From Chlorobiota bacterium (lineage in GTDB: Bacteria; Bacteroidota; Chlorobiia; Chlorobiales; Chlorobiaceae): a stretch of 64,000 nucleotides of DNA. The stretch lies in contig VGGK01000012.1 in NCBI GenBank assembly GCA_016868665.1, positions 1-64,000 of the forward strand, in the 5' to 3' direction. The position numbers and the translations under genes were made by a program. Below are positions 8,771-21,643 of the stretch, in pieces (the first letter of the stretch is position 1; every line of letters starts with the position of its first letter). The notes beneath the pieces are model-generated. The model had not been told where the DNA came from, did not search any database, and saw nothing but the letters and a program-made list of their open reading frames with translations.

Positions 8771-9829
8771 ATGACCGGAAATCAACGGAAAGCATGTCTT
8801 CTCGCTTTATTCTGCTGCATTGTTTCAGCTTGTTCCGGATCCGAGCGGGAAAAAAACGCAGGAGTCGTTCGACCTGTTGTCATAACAGAAAAAGTTGCTC
8901 ATGATTCGGACGATCCGGCTATCTGGATAGATTTCCGCGACCACAGCCAGAGTCTGATACTCGGAACGGACAAGGATGAGGATGGAGCCATCTGTGTATT
9001 TGATCTTCGGGGCCGTATGCTGAAGCATAAGTGTATTCATGGCATCAGACGTCCGAACAATATCGATGTCGAGTACGGCCTTCTGCTCGATGGCAAGCCT
9101 GTCGATATCGCTGTCTTTACCGAAAGGCTTACAGGCAAGCTGCGTGTGTTCACTGTGCCGGATATGACGGCTGTCGATACGGGAGGGATTCCGGTTTTTA
9201 CCGGAGAAAAGGATAATGCTCCGATGGGGGTGGCATTGTACAAACGTCAGAAGGATGGCGCGATCTATGCCGTCGTAAGTCGAAAACATGGGCCTGTCAA
9301 TGGGGGTTATCTCTGGCAGTACCAGCTTGAAGATAATGGAAGAGGGGGAGTCCGGGCCACTCTGGTGAGGAAATTCGGCAAATGGAGCGGTAAAAAGGAG
9401 ATCGAGGCAGTTGCCGTTGACGATAGTACCGGTTACGTCTATTATTCTGATGAAGGTTACGGCGTAAGGGTATATCATGCTGATCCGCAAAGTAACGATG
9501 CCGAGAGGGAGCTTGACCTGTTAGCCGAGAGGGGTTTTGACGCAGACCATGAAGGTATTGCCGTGTTTTCAGGAAACGACGGTAAACGGATTGTTGCGGT
9601 TTCCGATCAGGGTGCGGGAAAACTGCACTTTTTCAGCGGAGCCGGAAGTGTCGGGGATACCAGGGTGTTGCACCGTTTCATGCATGACGTGACGATAAGC
9701 GCAGGAAATACAGACGGAATCGATGCTACATCGATCATACGGACTGCAGATTTTCCCGATGGGCTGCTTGTTGCCATGTCGGATGACCGTACGTTTCACT
9801 ATTACTCGATCAGGGACCTGGGGTTATAA
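8771..9829 (+). CDS. beta-propeller phytase, lipoprotein
   Basis: A probable calcium-dependent phytase that releases phosphate from inositol hexakisphosphate. The signal peptide ends in a lipobox (IVSAC), so the protein is probably a lipid-anchored surface or periplasmic enzyme. The propeller blades show family motifs: HDSDDPAIWID near residue 43, RRPNNIDVEYGL, APMGVALYKRQKDGAIYAVV, KEIEAVAVDDSTGYVYYSDE and DADHEGIAVFSGNDGKRIVAVSDQ split over two blades, with acidic residues that bind calcium and phosphate in known enzymes. Its 352 residues are normal. It directly follows the TonB-dependent receptor, a pairing known for this phytase type. ATG 8771 is the only start ahead of the signal peptide. 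Confidence 0.9.
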   Translation: MTGNQRKACLLALFCCIVSACSGSEREKNAGVVRPVVITEKVAHDSDDPAIWIDFRDHSQSLILGTDKDEDGAICVFDLRGRMLKHKCIHGIRRPNNIDVEYGLLLDGKPVDIAVFTERLTGKLRVFTVPDMTAVDTGGIPVFTGEKDNAPMGVALYKRQKDGAIYAVVSRKHGPVNGGYLWQYQLEDNGRGGVRATLVRKFGKWSGKKEIEAVAVDDSTGYVYYSDEGYGVRVYHADPQSNDAERELDLLAERGFDADHEGIAVFSGNDGKRIVAVSDQGAGKLHFFSGAGSVGDTRVLHRFMHDVTISAGNTDGIDATSIIRTADFPDGLLVAMSDDRTFHYYSIRDLGL

Positions 9830-9840
9830 ACAGTTATCCT

Positions 9841-10446
9841 TCAGTCGTCAACCTCCTCCCAGCCGGTTACCATGGCCTTGATGTTTGACGTCAGGGTATG
9901 GCCAGTGGTTGTCATGTAGACGTGCATGATCACGAAACCTATCAGCATATAGGCAAGGAGGGTATGGATCAGGGCTATCGGTTCGAGCCAGCCCGGATTC
10001 ATGCCGAGCGCTACCAGTTCATTAAAGTAGTAATATGCGAACCCGAAAATGATCTGAAGCGGCAAACCGACAAGCGTGAGCATGAGATAGGTTATTCTCT
10101 GCAAAGGGTTGAGGCGCGATATCTCGTTTTTCTTGAAAGGGTGCGGTTCGTTCATAAAGATACCGACCATGTAGTAGCGAACCTGCATCATGATCTTTTC
10201 GAGCAGGTTTCCTTCGGTCAGGTACTGTCGGAAATCGCCGGTTGTTATATACCAGAAAAACGCCAGCAGGATGAATCCCATCAGCCCCCAGGCGAAGAAG
10301 TTATGGATATTGAAGGCGGTCTCGTAGCCCATGAGTTTGAAGAGTCCATGCACTTCGAGTCCTGTGAAGAGCAGTGCGAAGATGATGATCGCCTGCATCC
10401 AGTGCCAGAAGCGCTGAAATCGGGCATAGAGGTAGACTTTTCTCAT
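9841..10446 (-). CDS. di-haem cytochrome b membrane subunit
   Basis: A cytochrome b561/formate dehydrogenase gamma-type membrane protein. Four hydrophobic segments are visible; the first holds RFWHWMQAIIIFALLFTGL with a haem-ligand histidine, the second is AFNIHNFFAWGLMGFILL, and another (IALIHTLLAYMLIGFVIMH) supplies more histidines. Such subunits pass electrons between the quinone pool and a periplasmic cytochrome. Its start overlaps the end of the octaheme cytochrome gene by 4 bp, so the two make one operon and most likely one complex. Confidence 0.87.
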   Translation of the reverse strand: MRKVYLYARFQRFWHWMQAIIIFALLFTGLEVHGLFKLMGYETAFNIHNFFAWGLMGFILLAFFWYITTGDFRQYLTEGNLLEKIMMQVRYYMVGIFMNEPHPFKKNEISRLNPLQRITYLMLTLVGLPLQIIFGFAYYYFNELVALGMNPGWLEPIALIHTLLAYMLIGFVIMHVYMTTTGHTLTSNIKAMVTGWEEVDD

Positions 10447-12053
10447 GCTGCACCTCCGCTGGTGGTTTTTTTGTGGGCAAGATATCTCATGATCGCATGG
10501 GCCGAAACTCCGAAAAGCGAGCCCAGTATTACCAGAAAGCCGGTGATTTCAACGAACGGGTTTGTATCCCTGCCTGGAAGGTAGAAGCCACCGAGATTTT
10601 TGAGTCGGCCGTCGCGGGCATGGCACTCCACGCAGCCGAGGGCATTCTCTTTAGGCGAAACCATATGGGATATAGGCCAGTACATTTCGGTTTCCACGAA
10701 TTTGTATTTCCCGCTGTACTCCATTCCGGCATACTCCATTCCTTTCTGTATGGCAATTCCCCAGTTGAAATCCGACCAGTATGCACCGGAACCTTTCGGG
10801 CCGAACAGCTTGGGCTTGACGAACCGTTTAAGCACCGGATCATACGGCTGCAGACCGCGATGCACCTTGAAGGGCCATATTCTTGAGAGCGTATCGCCAG
10901 AGTGACCGTCCGGATGGTTGATAGCAACCACCCCCTTATCATCGATTTTCGTGAGGAAGGTGATATAATTCATTTCGCCATTGAACCATCGGTACTCCGG
11001 CGCTATGTTTTTCGCCCATCTGAACACCCCTTTCTTGGTAACGTAAAGAGGAGTTCCCGATGCATCCTTCAGAGTGATTTCCTTGCCGTTATTGTCGAAC
11101 TTGCCGGCTTTTGACCAGTCCCACCACATTTTAGTCGGTCTTTCCTTTGCGATGGCCGGTATATGGCAGGTCTGGCAGGCAACCTTGTCGATATGGTCGT
11201 CGAGCTTTTTGTTCTGTTTGTGCGGTTTCAGTCCGTGGCAAGAGCTGCATGTGGTCGGATAGTCATCGGGAAGAGGATAGTCGAACCCGTGCACGTCGCG
11301 GGCATGCGGTTCGTATCGGCTTCCGGGCACCTGATGTCCTTCGGTTTTGTGGCAGTCGGTGCAGGTCATGTTCAGTTCGTTCTTGCCGACGGCCATGTGC
11401 ACATCGAGTTTCTTGCCGGGTTTGAGCAGGGAGTTGTCGAGGTCGCCGTGCTTGACGGCATCGGCGCCGCCGCCCTCGAAATGGCAGATGCCGCAATTAT
11501 GCCTGTCGGGGTGGCCGACACGCTGAGCAACGAAGGAGAGATCGACTTTCGGAAAGGTTTTTTTCTCGAATACTGTAACCTCATAGGCGGGATGACCGGC
11601 TCCTGCGGGCAGCTTTTTGTAGGTTCCTGTCATATCATGGCATACGAGGCAGTCTACGTTGAGTTCGCTTCTGAAATCGAAGTTTTTATCCTTCCAGTTA
11701 TAGCCTATATGGCAGGAAGTGCATCTCGGCTCGTTGCCTTCCACTGAAATGCAGAAGTTGTTGACCACATGTTTTTTTCCCAGCCGCTTGCCGTCTTTCA
11801 TCGGCACGTCCCAGGTCCAGTGCTTGGTGCGATGCAACTGTTTCGAGGCTTCGGTATGGCAGGTGAGGCAGGCTTTGGTTACTTCCGGACCGCTTGTGAA
11901 TTCCTGTTGCAGTACCTTGAATTTTGTGTGATCCGCAGTTGAAATCATGAGTGAATCCACCTGGTGGTGGAATGTTTTTGCCGGGAGCGTTTGCGGCAAA
12001 GCAAAAACAGCGGCAATAAGCACAGCGATCCCTGAGAGCAGCAGTTTTTTCAT
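10443..12053 (-). CDS. octaheme tetrathionate reductase-family cytochrome c
   Basis: A periplasmic multihaem cytochrome. The 536-residue protein has a signal peptide (ending LPAKT), exactly eight CxxCH haem sites in order CLTCH, CTSCH, CLVCH, CGICH, CTDCH, CSSCH, CQTCH and CVECH, and a C-terminal membrane helix (FLVILGSLFGVSAHAIM). This spacing fits the octaheme tetrathionate reductase (OTR) family, whose members reduce tetrathionate, nitrite or hydroxylamine in vitro; the physiological substrate is usually unknown. With the cytochrome b downstream it would form a quinone-linked module, in a sulfur-oxidising organism perhaps handling sulfur compounds. The start at 12053 precedes the signal peptide. 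Confidence 0.88.
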   Translation of the reverse strand: MKKLLLSGIAVLIAAVFALPQTLPAKTFHHQVDSLMISTADHTKFKVLQQEFTSGPEVTKACLTCHTEASKQLHRTKHWTWDVPMKDGKRLGKKHVVNNFCISVEGNEPRCTSCHIGYNWKDKNFDFRSELNVDCLVCHDMTGTYKKLPAGAGHPAYEVTVFEKKTFPKVDLSFVAQRVGHPDRHNCGICHFEGGGADAVKHGDLDNSLLKPGKKLDVHMAVGKNELNMTCTDCHKTEGHQVPGSRYEPHARDVHGFDYPLPDDYPTTCSSCHGLKPHKQNKKLDDHIDKVACQTCHIPAIAKERPTKMWWDWSKAGKFDNNGKEITLKDASGTPLYVTKKGVFRWAKNIAPEYRWFNGEMNYITFLTKIDDKGVVAINHPDGHSGDTLSRIWPFKVHRGLQPYDPVLKRFVKPKLFGPKGSGAYWSDFNWGIAIQKGMEYAGMEYSGKYKFVETEMYWPISHMVSPKENALGCVECHARDGRLKNLGGFYLPGRDTNPFVEITGFLVILGSLFGVSAHAIMRYLAHKKTTSGGAA

Positions 12054-12177
12054 GGCACCAGGAGTCAGGTTTCAGAGAAGATAAACCGAACCTACTCCCG
12101 TAATGTACAATTAACTTTATAAAATATCGATATTTAACGATTGTTATGCCGCTGTTTTCCGATTATTGCCTGTATGG

Positions 12178-12633
12178 TTATTCCGGTTTCATCGCATCAA
12201 TTTTTGCCAGGAGGTCCCGGGTGGACTGGTAAAAAAGGGGCAAGAGGTCGTTGAACGCAAGACGTACAGTGCCATGTTCGTCAATTAAAACATATGCCCG
12301 TTTCGACATGCCGAGGAAATCCATTGCATCGTAGAGACGGCTTACCTGTTTACCGTGGTCGCTGAGCAGGGTGAACGGAAGGCTGTTCTTCTCGCCGAAC
12401 TTCCTGTGCGAATCGACGGTATCGGTGCTGATGGCGAGAATGGCGATGTCGCGTTTCGTGAACTCGGTATAGTTGTCGCGGTAGCTGCAGAGCTGCGTGG
12501 TGCAGACCGGCGTGTCGTCGCCGGGGTAGAAGACAAGCAGGACTTTCCTGCCTTTATTGTCGGAAAGCGAGACCATATTTCCTTCCGAATCGGGAAGGGT
12601 GAAATCCGGAGCCTTGGTGTTTTCGGCGATCAT
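12178..12633 (-). CDS. peroxiredoxin of the BCP/PrxQ type
   Basis: A thiol peroxidase that reduces hydrogen peroxide and organic peroxides. The 151-residue AhpC/TSA fold has the peroxidatic cysteine at residue 44 (DDTPVCTTQ) and a second cysteine at 49 (LCSYRD), the C-x4-C spacing typical of PrxQ enzymes, which form an internal disulfide. FTLPDSEGNMVSLSD near the start is also typical. No signal peptide, so cytoplasmic. It stands alone between the octaheme operon and metH on the same strand. Confidence 0.9.
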   Translation of the reverse strand: MIAENTKAPDFTLPDSEGNMVSLSDNKGRKVLLVFYPGDDTPVCTTQLCSYRDNYTEFTKRDIAILAISTDTVDSHRKFGEKNSLPFTLLSDHGKQVSRLYDAMDFLGMSKRAYVLIDEHGTVRLAFNDLLPLFYQSTRDLLAKIDAMKPE

Positions 12634-12738
12634 GGGTTTTCTCCTGTATTGGACGTGAATGATTTCAGTACAAACAGCATCGAGGGCTTCGGGGTTTCAG
12701 CGGCCGGTAAAAAGCGTGGAGGAAGGAGTGGGCCGGAT

Positions 12739-12770
12739 GGACAGGCAACGGAGGTTGTCCGTGCCTGTCC
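12739..12770 (-). terminator. hairpin after metH, possible terminator
   Basis: GGACAGGCA (12739-12747) pairs perfectly with TGCCTGTCC (12762-12770), with an inner CGGA/TCCG stem. It lies 20 bp past the metH stop in the direction of metH transcription. No clear U-run follows on the minus strand, so it may be a processing or rho-dependent site instead. Confidence 0.4.
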
Positions 12771-12789
12771 TGTGTCCGTGTTTTTTCCG

Positions 12790-16476
<3,687 letters not shown>

Positions 16477-16554
16477 TCGTTACGGCATGGCGGCGTTAAG
16501 AAAAAAAGAAGAATATACGATTCTCCCGGGAGAATCGGTTTTAAGGGAGCGCAT

Positions 16555-17232
16555 TCATGCTTCCCTGTTTGCTCTTCCGGCCCTTGCCCGGAGCCACTCC
16601 GAAGCGAGACTGAGTGCTGTGGGGCTGATTTCGTGTGCCATCGGGAACTCCCGATAGGTCAGGTCGGCGACGATTTCTTTCAGGAAGCGGTTAGCCTCTT
16701 CTCCTTTCGCAATGGGCAGCACATCGTCGAACAGGCCGTGCATCACGAGGAAAGGCAACTGCCGGAGTTGTTCGATGCTGCTTTCGGGAACCGTTTCGCG
16801 CCGGGGCAACTGGCCTGAACAGGCGATCACGCCGTGCAGCAGGTCGGGGCGTTCGAATGCCGCAAGATAGCTCATCACCGATCCCTGACTGAATCCCATG
16901 AGCCAGACGCGGTTGCCTTTCGGGCGGCATTCATCGAGAATCTCTTCGATAAAACCGATCAGTTGTTCCCGAGCCTCTCTGGCGGCGTCATAATCGACGG
17001 TAATACCGTTCGCCGTGAATTCGATGGGGAACCAGCCGAACATGCCGAAGTCAAGCGTGTGAGGCGCTCTTGCGCTGACGTAGCGGAATTTTTCGTTCAG
17101 TATCGGGCCGAGCTGAATGAGATCTTTTTCGTTGCTGCCGTAACCGTGCAGCATGATCATGATATCTGTGTTTTCGGGTTCGCGGGGGGCGAGATCGAGA
17201 CTGACGAGCGACCGCTGTTTTCTCTGGATCAT
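16555..17232 (-). CDS. phospholipase/carboxylesterase-family alpha/beta hydrolase
   Basis: A cytoplasmic serine hydrolase of the phospholipase/carboxylesterase (YpfH-like) family. The 225-residue product has the oxyanion segment IMLHGYGSNEKDL, the nucleophile GFSQGSVMS, and the late HGLFDDVLPI and MAHEISPTAL motifs that give the aspartate and histidine of the triad. The frame is open further upstream, but that part lies inside mnmA and does not look like this family, so I start at ATG 17232. It follows mnmA by 11 bp. The natural substrate is unknown. Confidence 0.85.
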   Translation of the reverse strand: MIQRKQRSLVSLDLAPREPENTDIMIMLHGYGSNEKDLIQLGPILNEKFRYVSARAPHTLDFGMFGWFPIEFTANGITVDYDAAREAREQLIGFIEEILDECRPKGNRVWLMGFSQGSVMSYLAAFERPDLLHGVIACSGQLPRRETVPESSIEQLRQLPFLVMHGLFDDVLPIAKGEEANRFLKEIVADLTYREFPMAHEISPTALSLASEWLRARAGRANREA

Positions 17233-17243
17233 AGGAGCGATGG

Positions 17244-18326
17244 TTATTTCAAGGGTTGATGGACATGGCTGATGAACCCTCCCCCGAGCACTTCGTCGGC
17301 ATGGTAGAAGACTACAGCCTGTCCCGGAGTTACGGCATATTTGGGTTCGAGGAAGGTGACGAGAGCCTGGTTTGTTTCCTGTGGTTGAATGATGCATGGG
17401 GCTTCCCGGTCGCGATACCGGATTCTTGCGAATGATTCGAACGATGCGGACGGGGGATCGATCCCTATCCAGTTGAGTCCGGCAGCCAGAAGACTGCGGC
17501 ATTCGAGATCGGATTTCGGGCCGACCGTGATGCGATTGCCGAGAGGATCGAGCCCCGTTACATAGAGCGGTTCCGGAGCGGAGATGCCGAGGCCCCGGCG
17601 CTGCCCGATTGTGTAGAACGGATAGCCGCGGTGCCGCCCGAGCACTTTGCCCTGCCGGTTTACGGTCTCGCCTCCCGCAACCTGTTGTTCAAGCCCTGGA
17701 ATCGAGTTGCAGAGGTAGCTGCAGTAGTCGTCGTGCGGTACGAAGCAGATCTCCTGGCTCTCCTTTTTTTCAGCTGCCCGAACTCCGAACTGCCGGGCAA
17801 GTTCGCGCACTTCCGGTTTGGTAAGTCCGCCGAGCGGGAGGAGGGTTTTCGAAAGCTCTTCCTGTGCAAGCATCCAGAGGAAGTAGCTCTGGTCTTTCTG
17901 ACGGTCGGTTCCCTTGAAAAGCCTGTGACGTCCCTGACTCGATGCTGTGCGGGCGTAGTGGCCGGTAGCGATGAATCCCGCGCCGAGCTTGCTGGCGCCT
18001 TCAAGCAGCCCATGCCATTTGACGCGTTTGTTGCAGACCATGCATGGGTTCGGCGTTCTTCCTTCAAGATATTCCGTGCGGAAATAACCGATGACCTCGT
18101 CGAAAAACCGGGCGCTCAGATTCAGGCTGAATACCGGAATCTGAAAGTCCGGGTGGTCGCTGATGACGAGCGGCGAGGGTTCGATGCATGGTTCCGCAAC
18201 AGGAGCGTCGAGCACCCTGATGTTCAGTCCGATGACTTTGTACCCCTGTTTTTTCAGGAGGCAGGCTGCTACGGCGGAATCGACTCCGCCGGATATTCCG
18301 GCTACGACGGTCTGTTCTTCTGACAT
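17244..18326 (-). CDS. mnmA: tRNA-specific 2-thiouridylase
   Basis: Installs the 2-thio group on wobble uridine of Lys, Glu and Gln tRNAs, using ATP to activate the base. Seen directly: the PP-loop SGGVDSAVAACLL near the start, the catalytic cysteine pair (NPCMVCNKRVKW early, SQEICFVPHDDY in the middle) and the C-terminal barrel domain. The 360-residue length is standard. It lies between the esterase and the ETF-QO gene, 3 bp after the latter's stop, so it is probably co-transcribed with it. Confidence 0.95.
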   Translation of the reverse strand: MSEEQTVVAGISGGVDSAVAACLLKKQGYKVIGLNIRVLDAPVAEPCIEPSPLVISDHPDFQIPVFSLNLSARFFDEVIGYFRTEYLEGRTPNPCMVCNKRVKWHGLLEGASKLGAGFIATGHYARTASSQGRHRLFKGTDRQKDQSYFLWMLAQEELSKTLLPLGGLTKPEVRELARQFGVRAAEKKESQEICFVPHDDYCSYLCNSIPGLEQQVAGGETVNRQGKVLGRHRGYPFYTIGQRRGLGISAPEPLYVTGLDPLGNRITVGPKSDLECRSLLAAGLNWIGIDPPSASFESFARIRYRDREAPCIIQPQETNQALVTFLEPKYAVTPGQAVVFYHADEVLGGGFISHVHQPLK

Positions 18327-18329
18327 GAT

Positions 18330-20006
18330 CTAACCAAGTTTGTAACCAGGTCCGCCTCCGCCTTCAGGGGGTATCCAGCTGATGATGCCGTAGGGGTCGG
18401 CAAGGGCGCAGGTTTTGCAATGCAGGCAGTTCGATGCGCTTATTCTGAGTGCCGGCTCCGGCGTTAGGGTGAATGCATAGACGTTTGCAGGGCAGAACCG
18501 GGTGCAGGGATTTCCGTATTCTTCCGTACACTTTCGAATGCATATCTCCGCAATATCAGCAGGGGCAATGCGCAGGTGGCAGGGCTGGTTCTCCTCGTGC
18601 ATGGTTCCGGAACGGAAGAGGCATTCCTCCTTGCCGAAGGAGAGCTGTCCGTCGGTACGAACAGGAGGTTGCGGGAGTTCCTGTCTTGTTTTTTTTGCGT
18701 GTCCGGACCGGGTGGAGTCGTTTTTTTTAAATAGAAAGGGAGATGCGAGAGACAGACCGGGAAATTTCAGCTGCATCCCTGTCTGCAGGAGTCCATGATA
18801 GAGACCTTTGTCGAAAGCCTGCCTGAAATGTCTTGCGGCATGCAGCTCGTCGTATGCCCAGGAGTTCCTGAAGCGCTCCTCGTAGCCCTGAAGCGAAGAA
18901 GCGGAAAAGTCGTCGCGGAGCAGCGCTTCGAAGATGGTATCGGCGGCCAGCATGCCTGACTTCATGGCAAGGTGTATACCCTTGAGCCGCTGCATGTTCA
19001 GCATTCCTGCGGATTCGCCGGTGAAAAGAAACCCTGGCCCGGAAATCCGTCCCATGGCATCGAGCCCGGCTGAAGTGATGGTTTTCGCACCATATTCAAG
19101 AAGCGAGCCGCCCTTGAGCACGGTGGCGATTGCCGGATGCTGTTTGAAGAGCTGGAGGTTTCCGTGCGGGTCGGCTTCCGGAGCTTGCGGGTCTATAGCC
19201 GTTACATGGCCGACAGAAACCTCCGTAGGGGAAAATGCGTAAAGCCAGCCTCCGCCATAGGTGTCAGGAGCGAGCGGATAGCCGAAGGTGTGCCATGCCT
19301 CGCCGGCTTCGATCGCGCCTTCCGGTATTCTCCATACCTCTTTCACTCCTGTTTCATAGTGTTGCGGCGCCGATCCGCTCCGCAGGGAAAATATGTTCTG
19401 CAGTTCCGTTGCGAGCGTTCCTGCAACCCCCTCTCCGATTACCGTCACCTTTGCTCTCAGTTCGGCGCCCGGCAGGTAATCCGGCTTCTGTTGTCCGAGA
19501 CGGTCGATGCCGAGGTCGCCGGTCAGCAGTCCGCATACAGAGCCGTTTTCAACGATCGGTTTCACGGCTGCCGTGTTCGTGAACAGCTCGATTCCCGCTG
19601 TTTCAGCCTCTCCCGCCATCCAGTAGCCGAGTCGGCTGAGCGAGACGAGAGGGTGGCCGCTGTTACGGAACGGTTCGGGAATTGCCGGAACAGAAAAAGA
19701 TCTTTTTGCGGTAAGGAAGAGGATCCTGTCCCTGGAAACGATCGTGTCGAGAGGACAATTTCTGTCGCGGAAATCCGGCATGAGTTCTTCCAGGGCCTTC
19801 GTATCGAGCACCGCTCCGGACAGCAGGTGAGCGCCTGCATGTCTGCCCTTTTCGACTACAGCGATTGACGGATCGAGCGGTTCTGCCGGGTGCTGCTCGT
19901 TATGAAGGGTAACGAGCTGTTTCAGGCGGATGGCCGAAGCGAGGTTTGCCGGGCCGCCGCCGGCAAATACAATGTCGAAGGCAAGTGATTCGCGTTCTTC
20001 TTTCAT
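18330..20006 (-). CDS. electron transfer flavoprotein-quinone oxidoreductase (ETF-QO/FixC type)
   Basis: A FAD and iron-sulfur enzyme that passes electrons from electron transfer flavoprotein to the quinone pool. Features of the 558-residue product: N-terminal dinucleotide fold (IVFAGGGPANLASAIRL), central sequences typical of ETF-QO (KEVWRIPEG, HTFGYPL, YGGGWLYAF, GESAGMLNMQRLKGIHLAM), and a C-terminal ferredoxin-like part with NCLHCKTCALADP and a further CTRFCPANVY cysteine group. I start at ATG 20006 because the upstream extension is non-homologous and overlaps mgtE. No etfAB genes are in this window, so the donor is not evident. Confidence 0.88.
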   Translation of the reverse strand: MKEERESLAFDIVFAGGGPANLASAIRLKQLVTLHNEQHPAEPLDPSIAVVEKGRHAGAHLLSGAVLDTKALEELMPDFRDRNCPLDTIVSRDRILFLTAKRSFSVPAIPEPFRNSGHPLVSLSRLGYWMAGEAETAGIELFTNTAAVKPIVENGSVCGLLTGDLGIDRLGQQKPDYLPGAELRAKVTVIGEGVAGTLATELQNIFSLRSGSAPQHYETGVKEVWRIPEGAIEAGEAWHTFGYPLAPDTYGGGWLYAFSPTEVSVGHVTAIDPQAPEADPHGNLQLFKQHPAIATVLKGGSLLEYGAKTITSAGLDAMGRISGPGFLFTGESAGMLNMQRLKGIHLAMKSGMLAADTIFEALLRDDFSASSLQGYEERFRNSWAYDELHAARHFRQAFDKGLYHGLLQTGMQLKFPGLSLASPFLFKKNDSTRSGHAKKTRQELPQPPVRTDGQLSFGKEECLFRSGTMHEENQPCHLRIAPADIAEICIRKCTEEYGNPCTRFCPANVYAFTLTPEPALRISASNCLHCKTCALADPYGIISWIPPEGGGGPGYKLG

Positions 20007-20044
20007 ATGGCAGCTCCGTTTTTTTTCAGCGGGTGTCGTCCCTT

Positions 20045-21436
20045 TTACAGCAGGATGCCGCGCAGGAGCATTGATGCGACGCTGAAATAGATGACGATTC
20101 CGGTCACATCGACAATGGTGGCTACGAACGGAGCCGAAGATGTTGCCGGATCGAGCCCGAGTCGCTGCAGGAGCAGCGGCAGCATCGATCCCGCAAGGGT
20201 TCCGAGCAGCACGATGCAGATAAGCGCGAGCCCGACTGTTATGCCTACGGCCAGCCACGAAGGGTCGTAGATGCCGAGGATATGAGACCATGTTATCACC
20301 CTGAAAAATCCGATGAGGCCGAGAATACTGCCGAGGGCAAGTCCCGAAACGATCTCTCTGCGCATGACGGCGAGCCAGTCGCGGATGGTGATTTCACCAA
20401 GCGCAAGTGAACGGATGATGAGCGTGGCCGTCTGGGAGCCGGAATTGCCGCCGCTGGAAATGATGAGCGGAATATAGGTGGCAAGCACGATTGCCTTGGA
20501 GAGTTCGTCCTCGAAGAAGGCCATGGCCGAAGCCGTGAGCATTTCGCCGATGAACAGCACCACAAGCCAGACCGCCCGTTTTCTGATGACTTCGTGCAGC
20601 GGCAGATCCATATAGGGTTCATCGAGGGCTTCGATACCGCCGAACTTCTGGATATCTTCGGTTTCTTCCTCTTCAGCCACATCGAGCATGTCGTCGACCG
20701 TTACCACGCCGATAAGGTATCCGTTCGAGTCCACAACGGGCAGCGCCACGTTGTCGTAACGCTTGAACGCTTCGAGAGCGTCCGACTGGTCCTGCGTTGC
20801 CGTAAGGGTGACGATTTTATCCTCGGATATGATATCGCGCACCTTCTTGTCCGGCTGCGAGAGCAGCAGTTCCCTTGCCAGCAGCTCTCCCTTGAGTTTT
20901 CCATGGTCATCGACCACGTAAATGACGTTCAGGGTTTCGCTCTCATGTCCGTAAGTGCGGATATACTCGAGCACCTGGTTCATGTCCCAGTCTTTCTTGA
21001 CGCTGAGGTAGTCCGGCGACATAAGCCTTCCCACGCTTCCTTCCGCGTAGGCCAGCAGGGTCTTGGCGATCTTGAACTCCTTGAACGAGAGCAGCTTGAG
21101 CAGTTCCTGGGCTACCGGACCGGGCAGTTCCTCGAGCAGGGCGGTGCGGTCGTCCGCCGACATGCTGTTGAGGATATGGGTGACATCTTTCTTCGTGAGC
21201 GCGGTGAGCAGGTTCTGCTGCGAATCGAAATCGAGGTACTCGAACGTCTCCGTTGCGAGTTCCTTGGGCAGCAGACGGTAGAGGATGGCCTGTTCGTTTT
21301 CCGGCAGGTCGGAGATCAGCTCCGCCAGATCGGCAGGCATCCAGTCATTGAAAATCCGCTGAAGCGCGCTGAAATTGCGACGCTCGATCAGTTCCCTGAT
21401 TTCCGGAAGTATAGGGGTCCCGATCATGCTGTACAT
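20045..21436 (-). CDS. mgtE: MgtE-family magnesium transporter
   Basis: A magnesium channel-type transporter. The 463-residue protein has the cytosolic N domain ([20 protein letters not shown]), a tandem CBS pair (around residues 135-260, [19 protein letters not shown] and [20 protein letters not shown]) and a C-terminal set of five membrane helices including the [20 protein letters not shown] pore segment and the late [13 protein letters not shown] helix. Regulation by the cytosolic domains sensing magnesium is known for the family. An alternative ATG lies three codons in. Confidence 0.95.
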   Translation of the reverse strand: MYSMIGTPILPEIRELIERRNFSALQRIFNDWMPADLAELISDLPENEQAILYRLLPKELATETFEYLDFDSQQNLLTALTKKDVTHILNSMSADDRTALLEELPGPVAQELLKLLSFKEFKIAKTLLAYAEGSVGRLMSPDYLSVKKDWDMNQVLEYIRTYGHESETLNVIYVVDDHGKLKGELLARELLLSQPDKKVRDIISEDKIVTLTATQDQSDALEAFKRYDNVALPVVDSNGYLIGVVTVDDMLDVAEEEETEDIQKFGGIEALDEPYMDLPLHEVIRKRAVWLVVLFIGEMLTASAMAFFEDELSKAIVLATYIPLIISSGGNSGSQTATLIIRSLALGEITIRDWLAVMRREIVSGLALGSILGLIGFFRVITWSHILGIYDPSWLAVGITVGLALICIVLLGTLAGSMLPLLLQRLGLDPATSSAPFVATIVDVTGIVIYFSVASMLLRGILL

Positions 21437-21643
21437 GGTTTAGAGTTCAGCCGAAAAAAAGAAACTTTTTCCGAACTTTCCAACAGCAGAGGCTTCGATA
21501 CCGTAGTGTCTCTATTTATAGTGATTTATAATCGATTTTCAGAACGTTTTCACATTTTTTTCATAATACGCTGAACCTGTTTTTCCATGGCCAGTCTCCA
21601 AGCTGACGCCGGACGTATCGGGGGAGTCGATCGGACGGCTCCG

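Noticed and set aside
16477-16554. A cobalamin or SAM riboswitch upstream of metH
   Set aside because: Only about 80 bp are available and no conserved riboswitch core is visible.
19137-19868. A 243-residue plus-strand frame
   Set aside because: Antisense to the ETF-QO gene, with arginine and serine-rich low-information sequence.
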